64,000 nt of DNA from Methanimicrococcus blatticola. Its GTDB lineage: Archaea > Halobacteriota > Methanosarcinia > Methanosarcinales > Methanosarcinaceae. The stretch covers positions 62,001 through 126,000 of the forward strand of contig NZ_SNYS01000007.1 of assembly GCF_004363215.1 (NCBI RefSeq), read 5' to 3'. The position numbers and the translations under genes were made by a program. Positions within the stretch are counted from its first letter, which is position 1. Each line of letters begins with the position of its first letter. This document shows, one piece after another, positions 17,021 through 25,698 of the stretch. A model generated the notes under the pieces. It was not told where the DNA came from and did not search any database. It worked only from the letters and a program-made list of their open reading frames with translations.

Positions 17021-18361
17021 TTATTTAAACAGCCTGTTTAATTTAGAATAAGCTTCCGGCTTGGAAAAGATGATGACGCGGTCTTCGGGAAGAATCGTTA
17101 AACTGCCGTTGGGAATAAGGGGCTCGTTGCCGCGGACAATCATACTGATAATGGCATCCGACGGGAAATGAAGGTCTTTGACAACCGTTCCTGCAATTCT
17201 GGATTTTTCCGTGACGGAATATTCCAATATTTCGGATTGGGCCTGCGGCAGCGCGCGCAGAGACTCGATGCTCGTGCTGAGCGTCAGGCGCAGAACCTCA
17301 TTGATCGTCGCATTTCGGGTGCTGAGCGCGATATCAATGCCGACCATTTCAAAGACTGGAATATAATCAGGATGTGTCGTCCGACCGATGATTTTTTTTG
17401 CGCCGAAATGTTTGGACATCAGTCCGCACAAAAGATTCTTTTCGTCGCTGTCCGTGACGGAAACAACAACATCTGAATTTCCGGCGCCTTCTTCTTTGAG
17501 AAGATCAATGTCTGTCGCATCGCCTTTTAAAATCAAAGAATGCGGCAGCAAATCCACGACTTCCAGACACCGCTCTTCGTTTTGTTCAATTATTTTCAAA
17601 TCAATTAACGGATCTTTATCAATGAGGTTCGCCAAATAGAAACCGACATCACCGCAGCCGATGAGTATAATTTTCTTTTTCCGCTTTTTGGAAGGTTCGG
17701 TTTCGGGAGAGAATAACGCTTCGACTTTGTCAACATCGCCGGTCTTGGCAATCACAATAACGTGATCATCCGGCATGACATAGCTGTCGCCGTTTGGGAT
17801 AATGACATCTTCGCCGCGAAGAATCGCGCTGACCGTACACACTTGATTTAAGCGGAGATCTTTAAACAGCTTGCCGATGAGCGGATTGGATTCCGAAATG
17901 ATGAATTCAATCATTTCGACTTTGCCTTCTGCGAAAACTTCAACGTCGACTGCGCCGCGGATGTAAAGAAGCTCGGCGATTTCAGAGGCCAGCGACAGTT
18001 CGGGACAGACCATGACATCGACGCCGACTTCCGGTTTTTGAGAAACGGGTTTTTTGATATAATCAGGATTACTGACACGCGCAATTGTTTTGGCTTTGCC
18101 TTGCGTGAGCGTTTTAGCGGCCAGACAGGAAAGAATGTTGATTTCATCGTTGCTGGATACCGCGACAAAAAGGTCAAACGCCGGCAATTCTCTCAAAAGG
18201 TCGACATTCGCGCCGTTTCCGACCATGACCTGAACATCTAATTCATTGGCGCGGGCCGCGCGTTCAGCGTCTTTATCAATGACGATAACATCATTTTTAT
18301 CCGACATGACTTTGGCGATATTATAACCCACTTCGCCGGCCCCGATCACAACCACTTTCAT
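17021..18361 (-). CDS. trkA: Trk system potassium uptake protein TrkA
   Basis: The 446-residue cytoplasmic regulator has two tandem RCK halves. Each starts with a Rossmann NAD-binding motif (VVVIGAGEVGYNIAKVM at residue 2 and IILIGCGDVGFYLANLI near 231) and ends in a TrkA_C domain (about residues 137-218 and 367-446). It binds nucleotides and gates the TrkH channel. It is the first gene of a two-gene operon with trkH. A 212-bp divergent gap separates it from the uracil-DNA glycosylase gene. Confidence 0.94.
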   Translation of the reverse strand: MKVVVIGAGEVGYNIAKVMSDKNDVIVIDKDAERAARANELDVQVMVGNGANVDLLRELPAFDLFVAVSSNDEINILSCLAAKTLTQGKAKTIARVSNPDYIKKPVSQKPEVGVDVMVCPELSLASEIAELLYIRGAVDVEVFAEGKVEMIEFIISESNPLIGKLFKDLRLNQVCTVSAILRGEDVIIPNGDSYVMPDDHVIVIAKTGDVDKVEALFSPETEPSKKRKKKIILIGCGDVGFYLANLIDKDPLIDLKIIEQNEERCLEVVDLLPHSLILKGDATDIDLLKEEGAGNSDVVVSVTDSDEKNLLCGLMSKHFGAKKIIGRTTHPDYIPVFEMVGIDIALSTRNATINEVLRLTLSTSIESLRALPQAQSEILEYSVTEKSRIAGTVVKDLHFPSDAIISMIVRGNEPLIPNGSLTILPEDRVIIFSKPEAYSKLNRLFK

Positions 18362-18573
18362 GGAAATCTTTCCGCATTTAATTTTATAAAATGAATTAAG
18401 TCCCGATTCAATAAGCCGTCATTGTTATGAATGATTTCGGCGTTAAGAACGAAATCGGGATAAATGTTAACAAACCGATGTGAAATAAAGAATGTTAATA
18501 TATATAATTTAAACCCATTTGTCATCAACATAAACCGAAAAGAAGAAACATTATCAAATAAACGGAGAAATAA

Positions 18574-19149
18574 ATGTCTGATAAAAATTCCCCTGTCGTC
18601 ACCGATTTGGTGAAAGGCGGCTTTCCGTATTTGGAGCAGAAAATTTTAGAATGCAAAAATTGCGCGCTTCATGAAACGGTAACAAACAAAGTCATTTCAA
18701 AAGGATCTGAAAATCCGAAAGTTGTTTTTATCGGCGAAGCCCCCGGCAAAAATGAAGATGAAACCGGCATCCCGTTCTGCGGCCGCGCCGGAAAACTCTT
18801 GGACAAATTTATTGACTATATGGAACTCAAAGACGGCGAATGGGCTGTCATTAACACGCTGAAATGCCGCCCGCCCGCGAACCGGACACCGACAAAAAAA
18901 GAAATTGAGATATGCCGCCCGTTTTTAACAACACAGATTGAATTGATGAAGCCGACCATTATCATTCTCCTCGGAAACACCGCCGAAAAGGCATATGGCG
19001 AAACCTTGGAATGGGGCGAATCCAAAATTGATGAAAACGGTACTCATATCGTTAAAATATTCCATCCGGCCGCTTTGATTTATCAAAGATCAAGAGAAGC
19101 CGAACAGTACGGATATTTGGATAAATATCGGTATTTATGGAATGAATAA
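18574..19149 (+). CDS. Family 4 uracil-DNA glycosylase with iron-sulfur cluster
   Basis: The 191-residue enzyme has the four cluster cysteines of thermostable-type UDG at Cys 27, 30, 98 and 114 (CKNC, LKCRPP, EICRPF). The active-site GEAPGKNEDETGIPFCG motif near residue 54 and the substrate-binding HPAAL near residue 169 are present. It removes uracil formed by cytosine deamination from DNA. TATATAATTT at about 18501-18510 is a plausible promoter. A DNA-damage-inducible gene (dinD) follows 275 bp downstream. Confidence 0.93.
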   Translation: MSDKNSPVVTDLVKGGFPYLEQKILECKNCALHETVTNKVISKGSENPKVVFIGEAPGKNEDETGIPFCGRAGKLLDKFIDYMELKDGEWAVINTLKCRPPANRTPTKKEIEICRPFLTTQIELMKPTIIILLGNTAEKAYGETLEWGESKIDENGTHIVKIFHPAALIYQRSREAEQYGYLDKYRYLWNE

Positions 19150-19424
19150 AATTCAAATCTTCAATTTATTTTTAAAATGTGTTTTTAAAATTTATTCAAG
19201 ATTAATGCTAAATTTATTTCAAGACCTGTCTTTAATGATTGGATTTTGAAATAAATATTCAACTATTTTTAAAAACGGATGCGTTTCTTTTAAAAGGTTT
19301 TTCATTTTAAAAATTTCACAACACTTATGGCATTTATTTCAAAATGAATGGTTCACACTCGAATTTTCGATAACATCTCCGATGTGTTTTCGTTTAATTC
19401 GTTGAATAAAATGCTGCGATTATT

Positions 19425-20300
19425 ATGAATTCAGATGTTGTCAAAGAATTGAAAAACCGTTTTGATAAAATCAGTCAATGCCTGCCTGATGAGAATATAG
19501 AATTTTGGTTTGCCCGTGACTTAATGGAACCGCTCGGGTATTCCCGATGGGAAAACTTTCAATCGGTTATCAAAAAGGCAATTGACTCCTGTAAAGCAGG
19601 AGGAGGAGAACCAAATAACCATTTTCGTAGCATTACGAAAATGGTCAATTTGGGCAGCGGAGCAGAACGTTCGATTAACGATTTCATGCTCACCCGTTAC
19701 GCTTGTTATCTTATTGCCCAAAACGGGGATCCGCGTAAAGAAAGCATTGCTTTTGCACAGAGTTATTTTGCGATTCAAACCAGAAAACAAGAAATGATTG
19801 AAGACCGAATGCGTCTTCAAATTCGAATGGATGCCAGGGAACGATTACGCGAGTCTGAAAAAACATTTTCTCAAAACATCTACGAAAGGGGTGTAGATTA
19901 TGCCGGTTTTGGCCGGATTCGTTCAGTGGGAGATACAGCACTTTTCGGTGGTCAAACAACACAGATTATGAAAAAGAAATACGGCATAACACAAACACGT
20001 CCTTTGGCAGATTTTCTCCCGACACTGACCATTGCTGCAAAAAATCTGGCAACTGAAATGACAAATCATAACGTTTTGCAAGAGGAATTACAGGGAGAAA
20101 TGCCCATAACCGCCGAACATACCCAAAATAATGTAAGCGTTCGAAACATGCTTGACCGACGCGGCATAAAACCGGAAAATCTTCCTCCCGAAGAAGATAT
20201 CAAAAAACTGGAGCGACGTGTGAAATCTGAAAAGAAAAAACTTGAAAACAAATCCGGAAAACTTCCTGAAACAGACAAAAATAAAAAAAAGGAAAATTAA
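19425..20300 (+). CDS. dinD: DNA-damage-inducible protein D (DinD)
   Basis: The 291-residue protein matches DinD along its length: the Bro-N-like N-terminus (EFWFARDLMEPLGYSRWENF), the YACYLIAQNGDPRKESIAFA segment near residue 92, the ARERLRESEKTF helix, and GRIRSVGDTALFGG near 164. E. coli DinD is SOS-induced and inhibits RecA. In archaea and bacteria it is scattered in distribution, which points to horizontal spread. The C-terminal 45 residues are highly charged (Lys/Glu). A long A-rich stretch follows the stop. Confidence 0.9.
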   Translation: MNSDVVKELKNRFDKISQCLPDENIEFWFARDLMEPLGYSRWENFQSVIKKAIDSCKAGGGEPNNHFRSITKMVNLGSGAERSINDFMLTRYACYLIAQNGDPRKESIAFAQSYFAIQTRKQEMIEDRMRLQIRMDARERLRESEKTFSQNIYERGVDYAGFGRIRSVGDTALFGGQTTQIMKKKYGITQTRPLADFLPTLTIAAKNLATEMTNHNVLQEELQGEMPITAEHTQNNVSVRNMLDRRGIKPENLPPEEDIKKLERRVKSEKKKLENKSGKLPETDKNKKKEN

Positions 20301-20370
20301 AAAAAGAAAGAAAAGAGAAAAAGAAATTTAAAAAAAAGAGAAAACAAAATTTAAAAAAAGAAAATGAGAA

Positions 20371-21072
20371 TTAGTCGGATTCGCCGACAATCATTCTCAA
20401 TCCGATAATTGTTTTCTCAATATCCTGCGCCGGAATGGAATAAAGCAATTCGCCCGGCATAATTTTGGTGTAAGCGCGGCTGCCGCTGCAACCGATCGTC
20501 ATATTGGGTTTGCCTGTTTTAACGACTTGAGCAACGGCATCGGAACAGACACTTTGTTTTCCGGAGAACTCCGCTGTGATGCGGCCGCCATCGCGGTATT
20601 CCCACCCTTGCGTCAAAAGCATGGCTTGCATCGGGTTGCAAATGAAAATGACGACATCCGGCTCAAACGAGGCTTTTTCAAGCGGACCGTAGAGTGCGAT
20701 TGAATTGGAATTCGGTGCCAAAAATGTAATCATATCAACTGTTTTTTTGGCGGCTTCAACGGTTTCAAAATGATGGAGACCGTCGCAATAAAATTCACCG
20801 CTCCTGACTTTATCAGACAATTTGGTCAGGCCGAGCGCTGCCGCACCACCTTTGCATTGATGATTTTCAAGTGTTGTATAAAACATTTCCCCGGTGCGGC
20901 GGACATGATCCGTTATTTGGCAGTGACGCATTTGACGGTCAATTTGTGAGAATTTTCCGGTCACTTCGTCTTCATTGCCTGCGGGAATCAGCTTAATGGC
21001 AACGGGAGATCCTTCCAATTGAAGAAGCGATTTCAATTCACTGCCGTAAGCATTCATTTGCTCCAAATTCAT
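20371..21072 (-). CDS. DUF169 family protein
   Basis: The 233-residue protein belongs to the DUF169 family, common in methanogens and often near redox or corrinoid genes; its function is unknown. Recognisable parts are LEGSPVAIKLIP near residue 20 and the Cys/Gly-rich ENHQCKGGAAALGL near residue 70. VVIFICNPMQAMLLTQG and NMTIGCSGSRAYTKIMPGEL follow. Conserved cysteines suggest metal or cofactor binding. The ATG at 21072 follows GAGGG about 9 bases upstream and matches the family's start; an in-frame 19-residue N-terminal extension was rejected. It diverges from frhA. Confidence 0.85.
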   Translation of the reverse strand: MNLEQMNAYGSELKSLLQLEGSPVAIKLIPAGNEDEVTGKFSQIDRQMRHCQITDHVRRTGEMFYTTLENHQCKGGAAALGLTKLSDKVRSGEFYCDGLHHFETVEAAKKTVDMITFLAPNSNSIALYGPLEKASFEPDVVIFICNPMQAMLLTQGWEYRDGGRITAEFSGKQSVCSDAVAQVVKTGKPNMTIGCSGSRAYTKIMPGELLYSIPAQDIEKTIIGLRMIVGESD

Positions 21073-21160
21073 GATAATTACCCTCTTTGTTTTTGATAAC
21101 TTGTTTTGATTGTTTTGATAATTCGGCACTTTGGTACCTTTCTGTAACTCGTTTTATCCA

Positions 21161-21175
21161 TGTAATTAAATTACA
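21161..21175. promoter_or_regulatory. Perfect 15-bp palindrome upstream of the DUF169 gene
   Basis: TGTAATT-A-AATTACA is a perfect palindrome 89 bp before the DUF169 start. It is a possible binding site for a dimeric regulator, or chance in an A/T-rich region. Confidence 0.35.
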
Positions 21176-21518
21176 CGCATTTATCAATTATTAAAGATGA
21201 TATTTAATTACTTTTCTGAAACGGCGGTTGACCTCAAAAATAGCAGAACAGAAAAATAAAAAAAACGAGTCGGAATTCAAAAAAACCCATTAATTGTAAT
21301 GATTTGTCATTGAGATGGAGAGATAATGACTGTGAAATGATATAATCCGTATATTGAAAAACAAATAGAAGTGATTGAAAACAAAATAGCCGGAGAATTA
21401 CCAATCGAGACATCTGCTTCGTATTTTGAATTAAATGATTTAAAATTTTTACCACAACATATTTAAATAGAGAAGAAATTCTGAAAAATACTGAATTTGA
21501 GAGACATGACTTCAAAAA

Positions 21519-21541
21519 TGATAAATTCGATTAATTTATCA
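21519..21541. promoter_or_regulatory. Inverted repeat in the frh upstream region
   Basis: TGATAAATT-CGATT-AATTTATCA is a perfect 9-bp inverted repeat 218 bp upstream of frhA. The 686-bp gap (21073-21758) otherwise contains A/T-rich sequence without a gene. Confidence 0.4.
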
Positions 21542-21618
21542 CGATAATTCATTCCGAATTAAACATGATAAATAATTTCGCCAAGCATATGAAATAAATA
21601 AGAGAAATGCGTAAGCGG

Positions 21619-21662
21619 TTTACTCATACTGATTTTGAATTCAAATGAGTAAAATTATATCA
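21619..21662 (+). promoter_or_regulatory. Candidate frh operator and TATA box
   Basis: TTTACTCAT at 21619-21627 and ATGAGTAAA at 21645-21653 form a perfect 9-bp inverted repeat with a 17-nt spacer. It abuts a TATA-like AATTATATCA (21653-21662). Transcription would begin near 21683, giving a leader of about 75 nt before frhA. The position directly upstream of TATA suits an activator or repressor acting on hydrogenase expression. Confidence 0.5.
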
Positions 21663-21758
21663 TTTTTGAAATCTAAGATCTCAGATTCAAAGGAAATTCA
21701 ATAAAAACGGTAGAGAGAGGATTTATCCCGAAAATTCCGGCGATAAAAAGGTGATTGA

Positions 21759-22994
21759 ATGAGTAAAACAGTAGAAATTAAACCGACAACCCGACACGAG
21801 GGCCACACGAATTTGGTTCTGACCGTTGACGATGAAGGCATCGTTGAGTCAGGCGCATATCACAGTGTGACGCCGGTCAGAGGTTTTGAAAAATTCTTAT
21901 ACGGAAAAGTTGCAGAATTCGCACCGATCGCGGTTTCACGCTTCTGCGGAATCTGCCCGACAGCACACTCGACATCCTCCGTTGAAGCGCTTGAAAGAGC
22001 CTGCGGCATGGAACCGTCAAAAGACGGATTGATTTTAAGAGAATTGACAGCAATCGGAAACAAAATGCATTCCCATCCGCTTCACCAGTTCTTGATTGCA
22101 CCCGACTACGTCCCCAAAGACGAATACGCCGACGTTGTCAAACGCATTCAGGAAATGAGAAAGATCGGACAGTACTTTGTTGACACAATCGGCGGCGAAG
22201 CCATCCACCCCCCGAACATCAAAATCGGCGGTATGGCCAAAAATATCACGCCCGAAGCAAAAGAAAAGCTCATCTCCCGCGCAAAGAACTATTTGGAACT
22301 CGCGGCTGTCCAGTGCGACTACATGATGAACCTTTACAACGAAAGAAAGCTCAATGACGGAACAGAAATTCCCGAAAAACTCGGCTACCACGACTATCCG
22401 CTTTTGGCAACCAGTTTGACCTACGGCGACATTTCAAAGTTCGACTATTCACAGGCTGTTGAATATTCTCCCTTTGAACACTACCCCAAGGAAGTCGCGC
22501 TTCAGGCCTGCACAAACATTCCGAAATACAAAGGAAGTTTGGTTGAAGTCGGACCTCGCGCCCGTATGGTTACATTTAAAGATTTCAAAGAAACAAAAGG
22601 CGCACTCGGCATTCACAAAGCAAGAGCGTTGGAAATGGCTCACTACGCTGAAAGAGCATTGGACCTTTTGGACGAATTAAACACAAGCGGTGCTCCATTC
22701 TGTACGGACCCGATTGTCGGCGACGGCGAAACAGTCGGTGTCGGCGCAATTGAAGCCGCCCGCGGTCACAATGTCCACGCGGCAGTCGTCGGAAAAGACG
22801 GCAGAATCGTTGAGTACAGCGCAATCGTTGCAACCACATGGAACATTCCGATTATCGGAGAAGCAACCGTCGGACACCACTACAAATTTGCCGAACACGT
22901 TGTTCGCGCATATGACCCGTGTGTCTCCTGCGCAACGCACATGATTGCAAAAGACTATGACGGAAACACCGTCGATGAAAAGTTGTTTAAATAA
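21759..22994 (+). CDS. frhA: Coenzyme F420-reducing [NiFe] hydrogenase, large (alpha) subunit
   Basis: This 411-residue large subunit holds the Ni-Fe site. The N-terminal ligands are in RFCGIC (Cys63, Cys66) and the C-terminal ones in DPCVSC (Cys388, Cys391). CATH after the last motif marks the usual protease site, so maturation should remove about 17 residues after His394. The enzyme oxidises H2 and reduces F420, supplying reduced F420 for methanogenesis. GGTGA precedes the ATG at 21759. Gene order frhA-D-G-B is the classical operon order. Confidence 0.96.
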   Translation: MSKTVEIKPTTRHEGHTNLVLTVDDEGIVESGAYHSVTPVRGFEKFLYGKVAEFAPIAVSRFCGICPTAHSTSSVEALERACGMEPSKDGLILRELTAIGNKMHSHPLHQFLIAPDYVPKDEYADVVKRIQEMRKIGQYFVDTIGGEAIHPPNIKIGGMAKNITPEAKEKLISRAKNYLELAAVQCDYMMNLYNERKLNDGTEIPEKLGYHDYPLLATSLTYGDISKFDYSQAVEYSPFEHYPKEVALQACTNIPKYKGSLVEVGPRARMVTFKDFKETKGALGIHKARALEMAHYAERALDLLDELNTSGAPFCTDPIVGDGETVGVGAIEAARGHNVHAAVVGKDGRIVEYSAIVATTWNIPIIGEATVGHHYKFAEHVVRAYDPCVSCATHMIAKDYDGNTVDEKLFK

Positions 22995-23087
22995 ATGTCC
23001 CACAAAGTATTTTTCTAATGATTCCATATAATTAATCTCCATATAAATAAAAATGAGATTAATACATAGAATAAACCAGGTGAATTT

Positions 23088-23588
23088 ATGCCGGAATACC
23101 TTGAAAAAGAAACATTAATTCTGGGTTGCGGAAATATCCTATTAGCGGATGACGGATTCGGATTTGCGGTCGTTCAGCGTTTAAATGAGCTGAAAGAAAC
23201 AACACCGAAACTGAAATCGGAAACTGTCGGAATCATTGATGCAGGAACAGGAGCTTCACACTTCATTCTTTCTTTGATAGATGAAGAATCGAAAGTCAAA
23301 AAAGTAATCATTGCCGATATTATTGATTACGGTTTAAAGCCGGGGGAATTAACGAGACTTTACCCCGACGATTTGCCGAAAATCCCCAAATATCACATTG
23401 ATGCGCATGATATGCCCCTTGCGGGAATGCTGAATGATATCCATAACAGATACGGTATTGAAGTTGTCGTCATCGGATGCCAGTATAAGTATATGTCCGC
23501 ACCGGATGTTTGCGTTGAACTTTCAGAAGAAGTAACTGCCGCTGTTGATAAAGCCGCCGAAATGGTTTTAGAAGAATTGGAAAAATGA
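23088..23588 (+). CDS. frhD: Hydrogenase maturation endopeptidase FrhD
   Basis: The 166-residue protein has the HybD/HycI-type fold: LILGCGNILLADDGFGFAVV at the start with the conserved metal-binding Asp, and HDMPLAGML near residue 107 with the His ligand. It clips the C-terminal tail of FrhA once nickel is inserted. It is encoded between frhA and frhG, 93 bp after frhA, with AGGTGA 6 bases before its ATG. A TATA-like run in the gap could give internal transcription. Confidence 0.93.
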   Translation: MPEYLEKETLILGCGNILLADDGFGFAVVQRLNELKETTPKLKSETVGIIDAGTGASHFILSLIDEESKVKKVIIADIIDYGLKPGELTRLYPDDLPKIPKYHIDAHDMPLAGMLNDIHNRYGIEVVVIGCQYKYMSAPDVCVELSEEVTAAVDKAAEMVLEELEK

Positions 23589-23649
23589 CCGGGACAGAGT
23601 AGATGTTCTCTGCTTGGAGAACAATTGAAATGAAAATCGGGTGATTATA

Positions 23650-24378
23650 TTGGTAAAAATCTCACATGTCCACATGAGCGGATGTACGGGTTGCTTGATC
23701 TCGTTTGCTGACACATACGAGAAGCTGCTTGACATATTAAGCGCCGTAGATCTCGTTTACGCCATTACATTGGCAGATGAAGTGACAAAAGTAACGGAAA
23801 CGGAAGACAAAATCGTCATTGAACGTGTTTATCCGGATGAAGTTGATATCGCGTTAGTGGAAGGAAGCATTTGCTTAGACGACCACCACGCTGTTGAATT
23901 AATCAAAGAAGTGCGCGAAAAATCAAAAGTTGTTGTCGCGCTCGGCTCCTGCGCTGTAACAGGCGGCGTGACCCGCTTTGGTCGTGGCGGTCAAAACCCG
24001 CAGCCGACTCACACAGCATTCGTACCGGTCGCTGAAGTCGTGAAAGTTGATTTCGCGCTCCCCGGCTGCCCGCCCTCAACCGACTCAATCGTCAAATTCG
24101 TGATGGCGGCTCTTGAAGGCGACACGGATTACTTGGAAATGTACGCCGAATTCGTGAAATACACAGACGCCAGCGGTGAAAACCTCATCAAACAGGTCAT
24201 CAGCCAGGGTCTTTGTATGGGATGCGGTACATGCGCCGCCGCCTGCCAAATGCGTGCGGTTGCCATGTATGACGGCAAGCCCGACATTCGTATGGAAATG
24301 TGCATCAACTGCGGTTCCTGTGTTTTACAGTGCCCGAGAATCAGAATGCCTAAATCAAAAGGACTTTTGGAGGTGTGA
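23650..24378 (+). CDS. frhG: Coenzyme F420 hydrogenase, small (gamma) subunit
   Basis: The small subunit carries three [4Fe-4S] clusters. The proximal cluster uses CTGC near residue 12, GSCAVTGG and LPGCPPS. Two ferredoxin-type clusters near the C-terminus use CMGCGTCAAAC and CINCGSCVLQCP. It passes electrons from FrhA to FrhB. I place the start at TTG 23650 (MVKISHVHMSGCTGC, as in relatives), since the GGTGAT at 23640-23645 is then a well-spaced ribosome-binding site. The GTG at 23641 is part of that site. The product has 242 residues. Confidence 0.93.
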   Translation: MVKISHVHMSGCTGCLISFADTYEKLLDILSAVDLVYAITLADEVTKVTETEDKIVIERVYPDEVDIALVEGSICLDDHHAVELIKEVREKSKVVVALGSCAVTGGVTRFGRGGQNPQPTHTAFVPVAEVVKVDFALPGCPPSTDSIVKFVMAALEGDTDYLEMYAEFVKYTDASGENLIKQVISQGLCMGCGTCAAACQMRAVAMYDGKPDIRMEMCINCGSCVLQCPRIRMPKSKGLLEV

Positions 24379-24381
24379 AGG

Positions 24382-25239
24382 ATGACAAAACCCATCGGAG
24401 ATTATATTGAAATTATTTCAGCACGCTCCACCGACCAGGAAATCTTAAAGAGATCACAGGACGGCGGCATTGTAACGGCAGCTTACATTTACGGTCTTGA
24501 AAATGGTCTCTTGGACGGCGTTATCGTCGCCGACACGACAGAAGGCTTCAAACCGATGCCCAAAATCGCAAAGACCAGAGAAGACATTTTGTCCGCCCGC
24601 GGTACAAAATACTCCCTCAGCCCGAACATGTCTCTTGTTAAAGACGCTGTGAAAGAACACGCGCTTGAAAAACTCGGATTTGTCGGAACGCCCTGCCAAG
24701 TAATTGCCATGAAAAAGATGATGCAGTACCCGGCCGCATTCCGCGGAACGGTCAACAACATCGGTCTTGTCATCGGCATTTTCTGTATGGAAAACTTCCC
24801 GTACAACGGCATGAAAACATTGATTGAGGAGTATGCCGGCGTGAAAATGACAGACGTTTTAAAGACGGACATCGGCAAAGGAAAACTCTTTGTTTATCCG
24901 AAAGACGGCAGTGAACCGATTGCCATTCCGATCAAAGAAACCATGCCGTTTGAACAGAAATCCTGCCACGTCTGCATGGACTACACCTCCGAATACGCAG
25001 ACTTTGCCACCGGCTCTGTCGGATCACCCGACGGCTGGAGCACAGTGATTATCAGAAACAAACGCGGCAAAGATTTCATTGACAAAATGATTGCCGCCGG
25101 CAAATTGGAAACACAGCCGTTGGACATGGAAAGCAAATTCGGTTTCGCAATGATTGAAAAATTGTCAACGGACAAGAAGACCAAGAATGCAAAAGAAATC
25201 GAACACCGCATTGAAATGGGACTTCCTGTCCCTTATTAA
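24382..25239 (+). CDS. frhB: Coenzyme F420 hydrogenase, beta subunit
   Basis: The 285-residue iron-sulfur flavoprotein matches FrhB throughout: SQDGGIVTAAYIYGLENG near residue 25 and KLGFVGTPCQVIAMKKM near residue 94. GIFCMENFPYNGMK near 131 and SCHVCMDYTSEYADFATGSVG near 193 contain cluster cysteines and FAD contacts. It transfers electrons to F420. The start is 3 bp after the frhG stop with GGAGGTG at its ribosome-binding site, and the gene ends the operon. Confidence 0.95.
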   Translation: MTKPIGDYIEIISARSTDQEILKRSQDGGIVTAAYIYGLENGLLDGVIVADTTEGFKPMPKIAKTREDILSARGTKYSLSPNMSLVKDAVKEHALEKLGFVGTPCQVIAMKKMMQYPAAFRGTVNNIGLVIGIFCMENFPYNGMKTLIEEYAGVKMTDVLKTDIGKGKLFVYPKDGSEPIAIPIKETMPFEQKSCHVCMDYTSEYADFATGSVGSPDGWSTVIIRNKRGKDFIDKMIAAGKLETQPLDMESKFGFAMIEKLSTDKKTKNAKEIEHRIEMGLPVPY

Positions 25240-25698
25240 TGGATTGAATTTGCGAATAAAATTTGGAAAGGATTCGTCCTTTCCGCCTCTTATTTTTAAA
25301 TACATTTTTTAATGCCGTTTTTAATGCCGTTTTTAAATACCGGAATTCAATCGAATACTGTTTTTAAATTAGAAATTCAATTGTGTTTTGAATAGCGGCT
25401 GCAATTGTGAATTTTGATTGTGACGTGTTGTTGAATTGATAGAATTATAAATTACAGAATTCTGATTACAGGATTACAATAGAATTGTGTTTACAGAATT
25501 ACAATTATAGAAAATATGCCGAAATTGACAGAACAATATAAGAATTAGAAACCTGTTTCGAGTTATAAGATTGGAAAACGATTTTTTTGCAGGACTGAGA
25601 GGGAAAACTAAACTATATAAATATCAAAACAGTATCTTACAAGCATATTTTACACGTTGTAAACAAAAGCCTGTAAAAACAGAATTCGGTGAACGATT
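25240..25698. other. Gene-free interval after frhB
   Basis: This 459-bp stretch is A/T-rich. It has repeated TTTTTAATGCCG/TTTTTAAATACC phrases at 25303-25345 (likely the frh terminator) and several spaced TTACAGAATT-like direct repeats at 25450-25515. A TATA box, ACTATATAAATA, at about 25612-25623 precedes the next gene. No ORF is credible. Confidence 0.6.

Noticed and set aside
21234-21515. 93-residue minus-strand ORF between DUF169 and frhA
   Set aside because: Low-complexity Phe/Leu composition, no ribosome-binding site and no recognisable domain in an A/T-rich regulatory gap.
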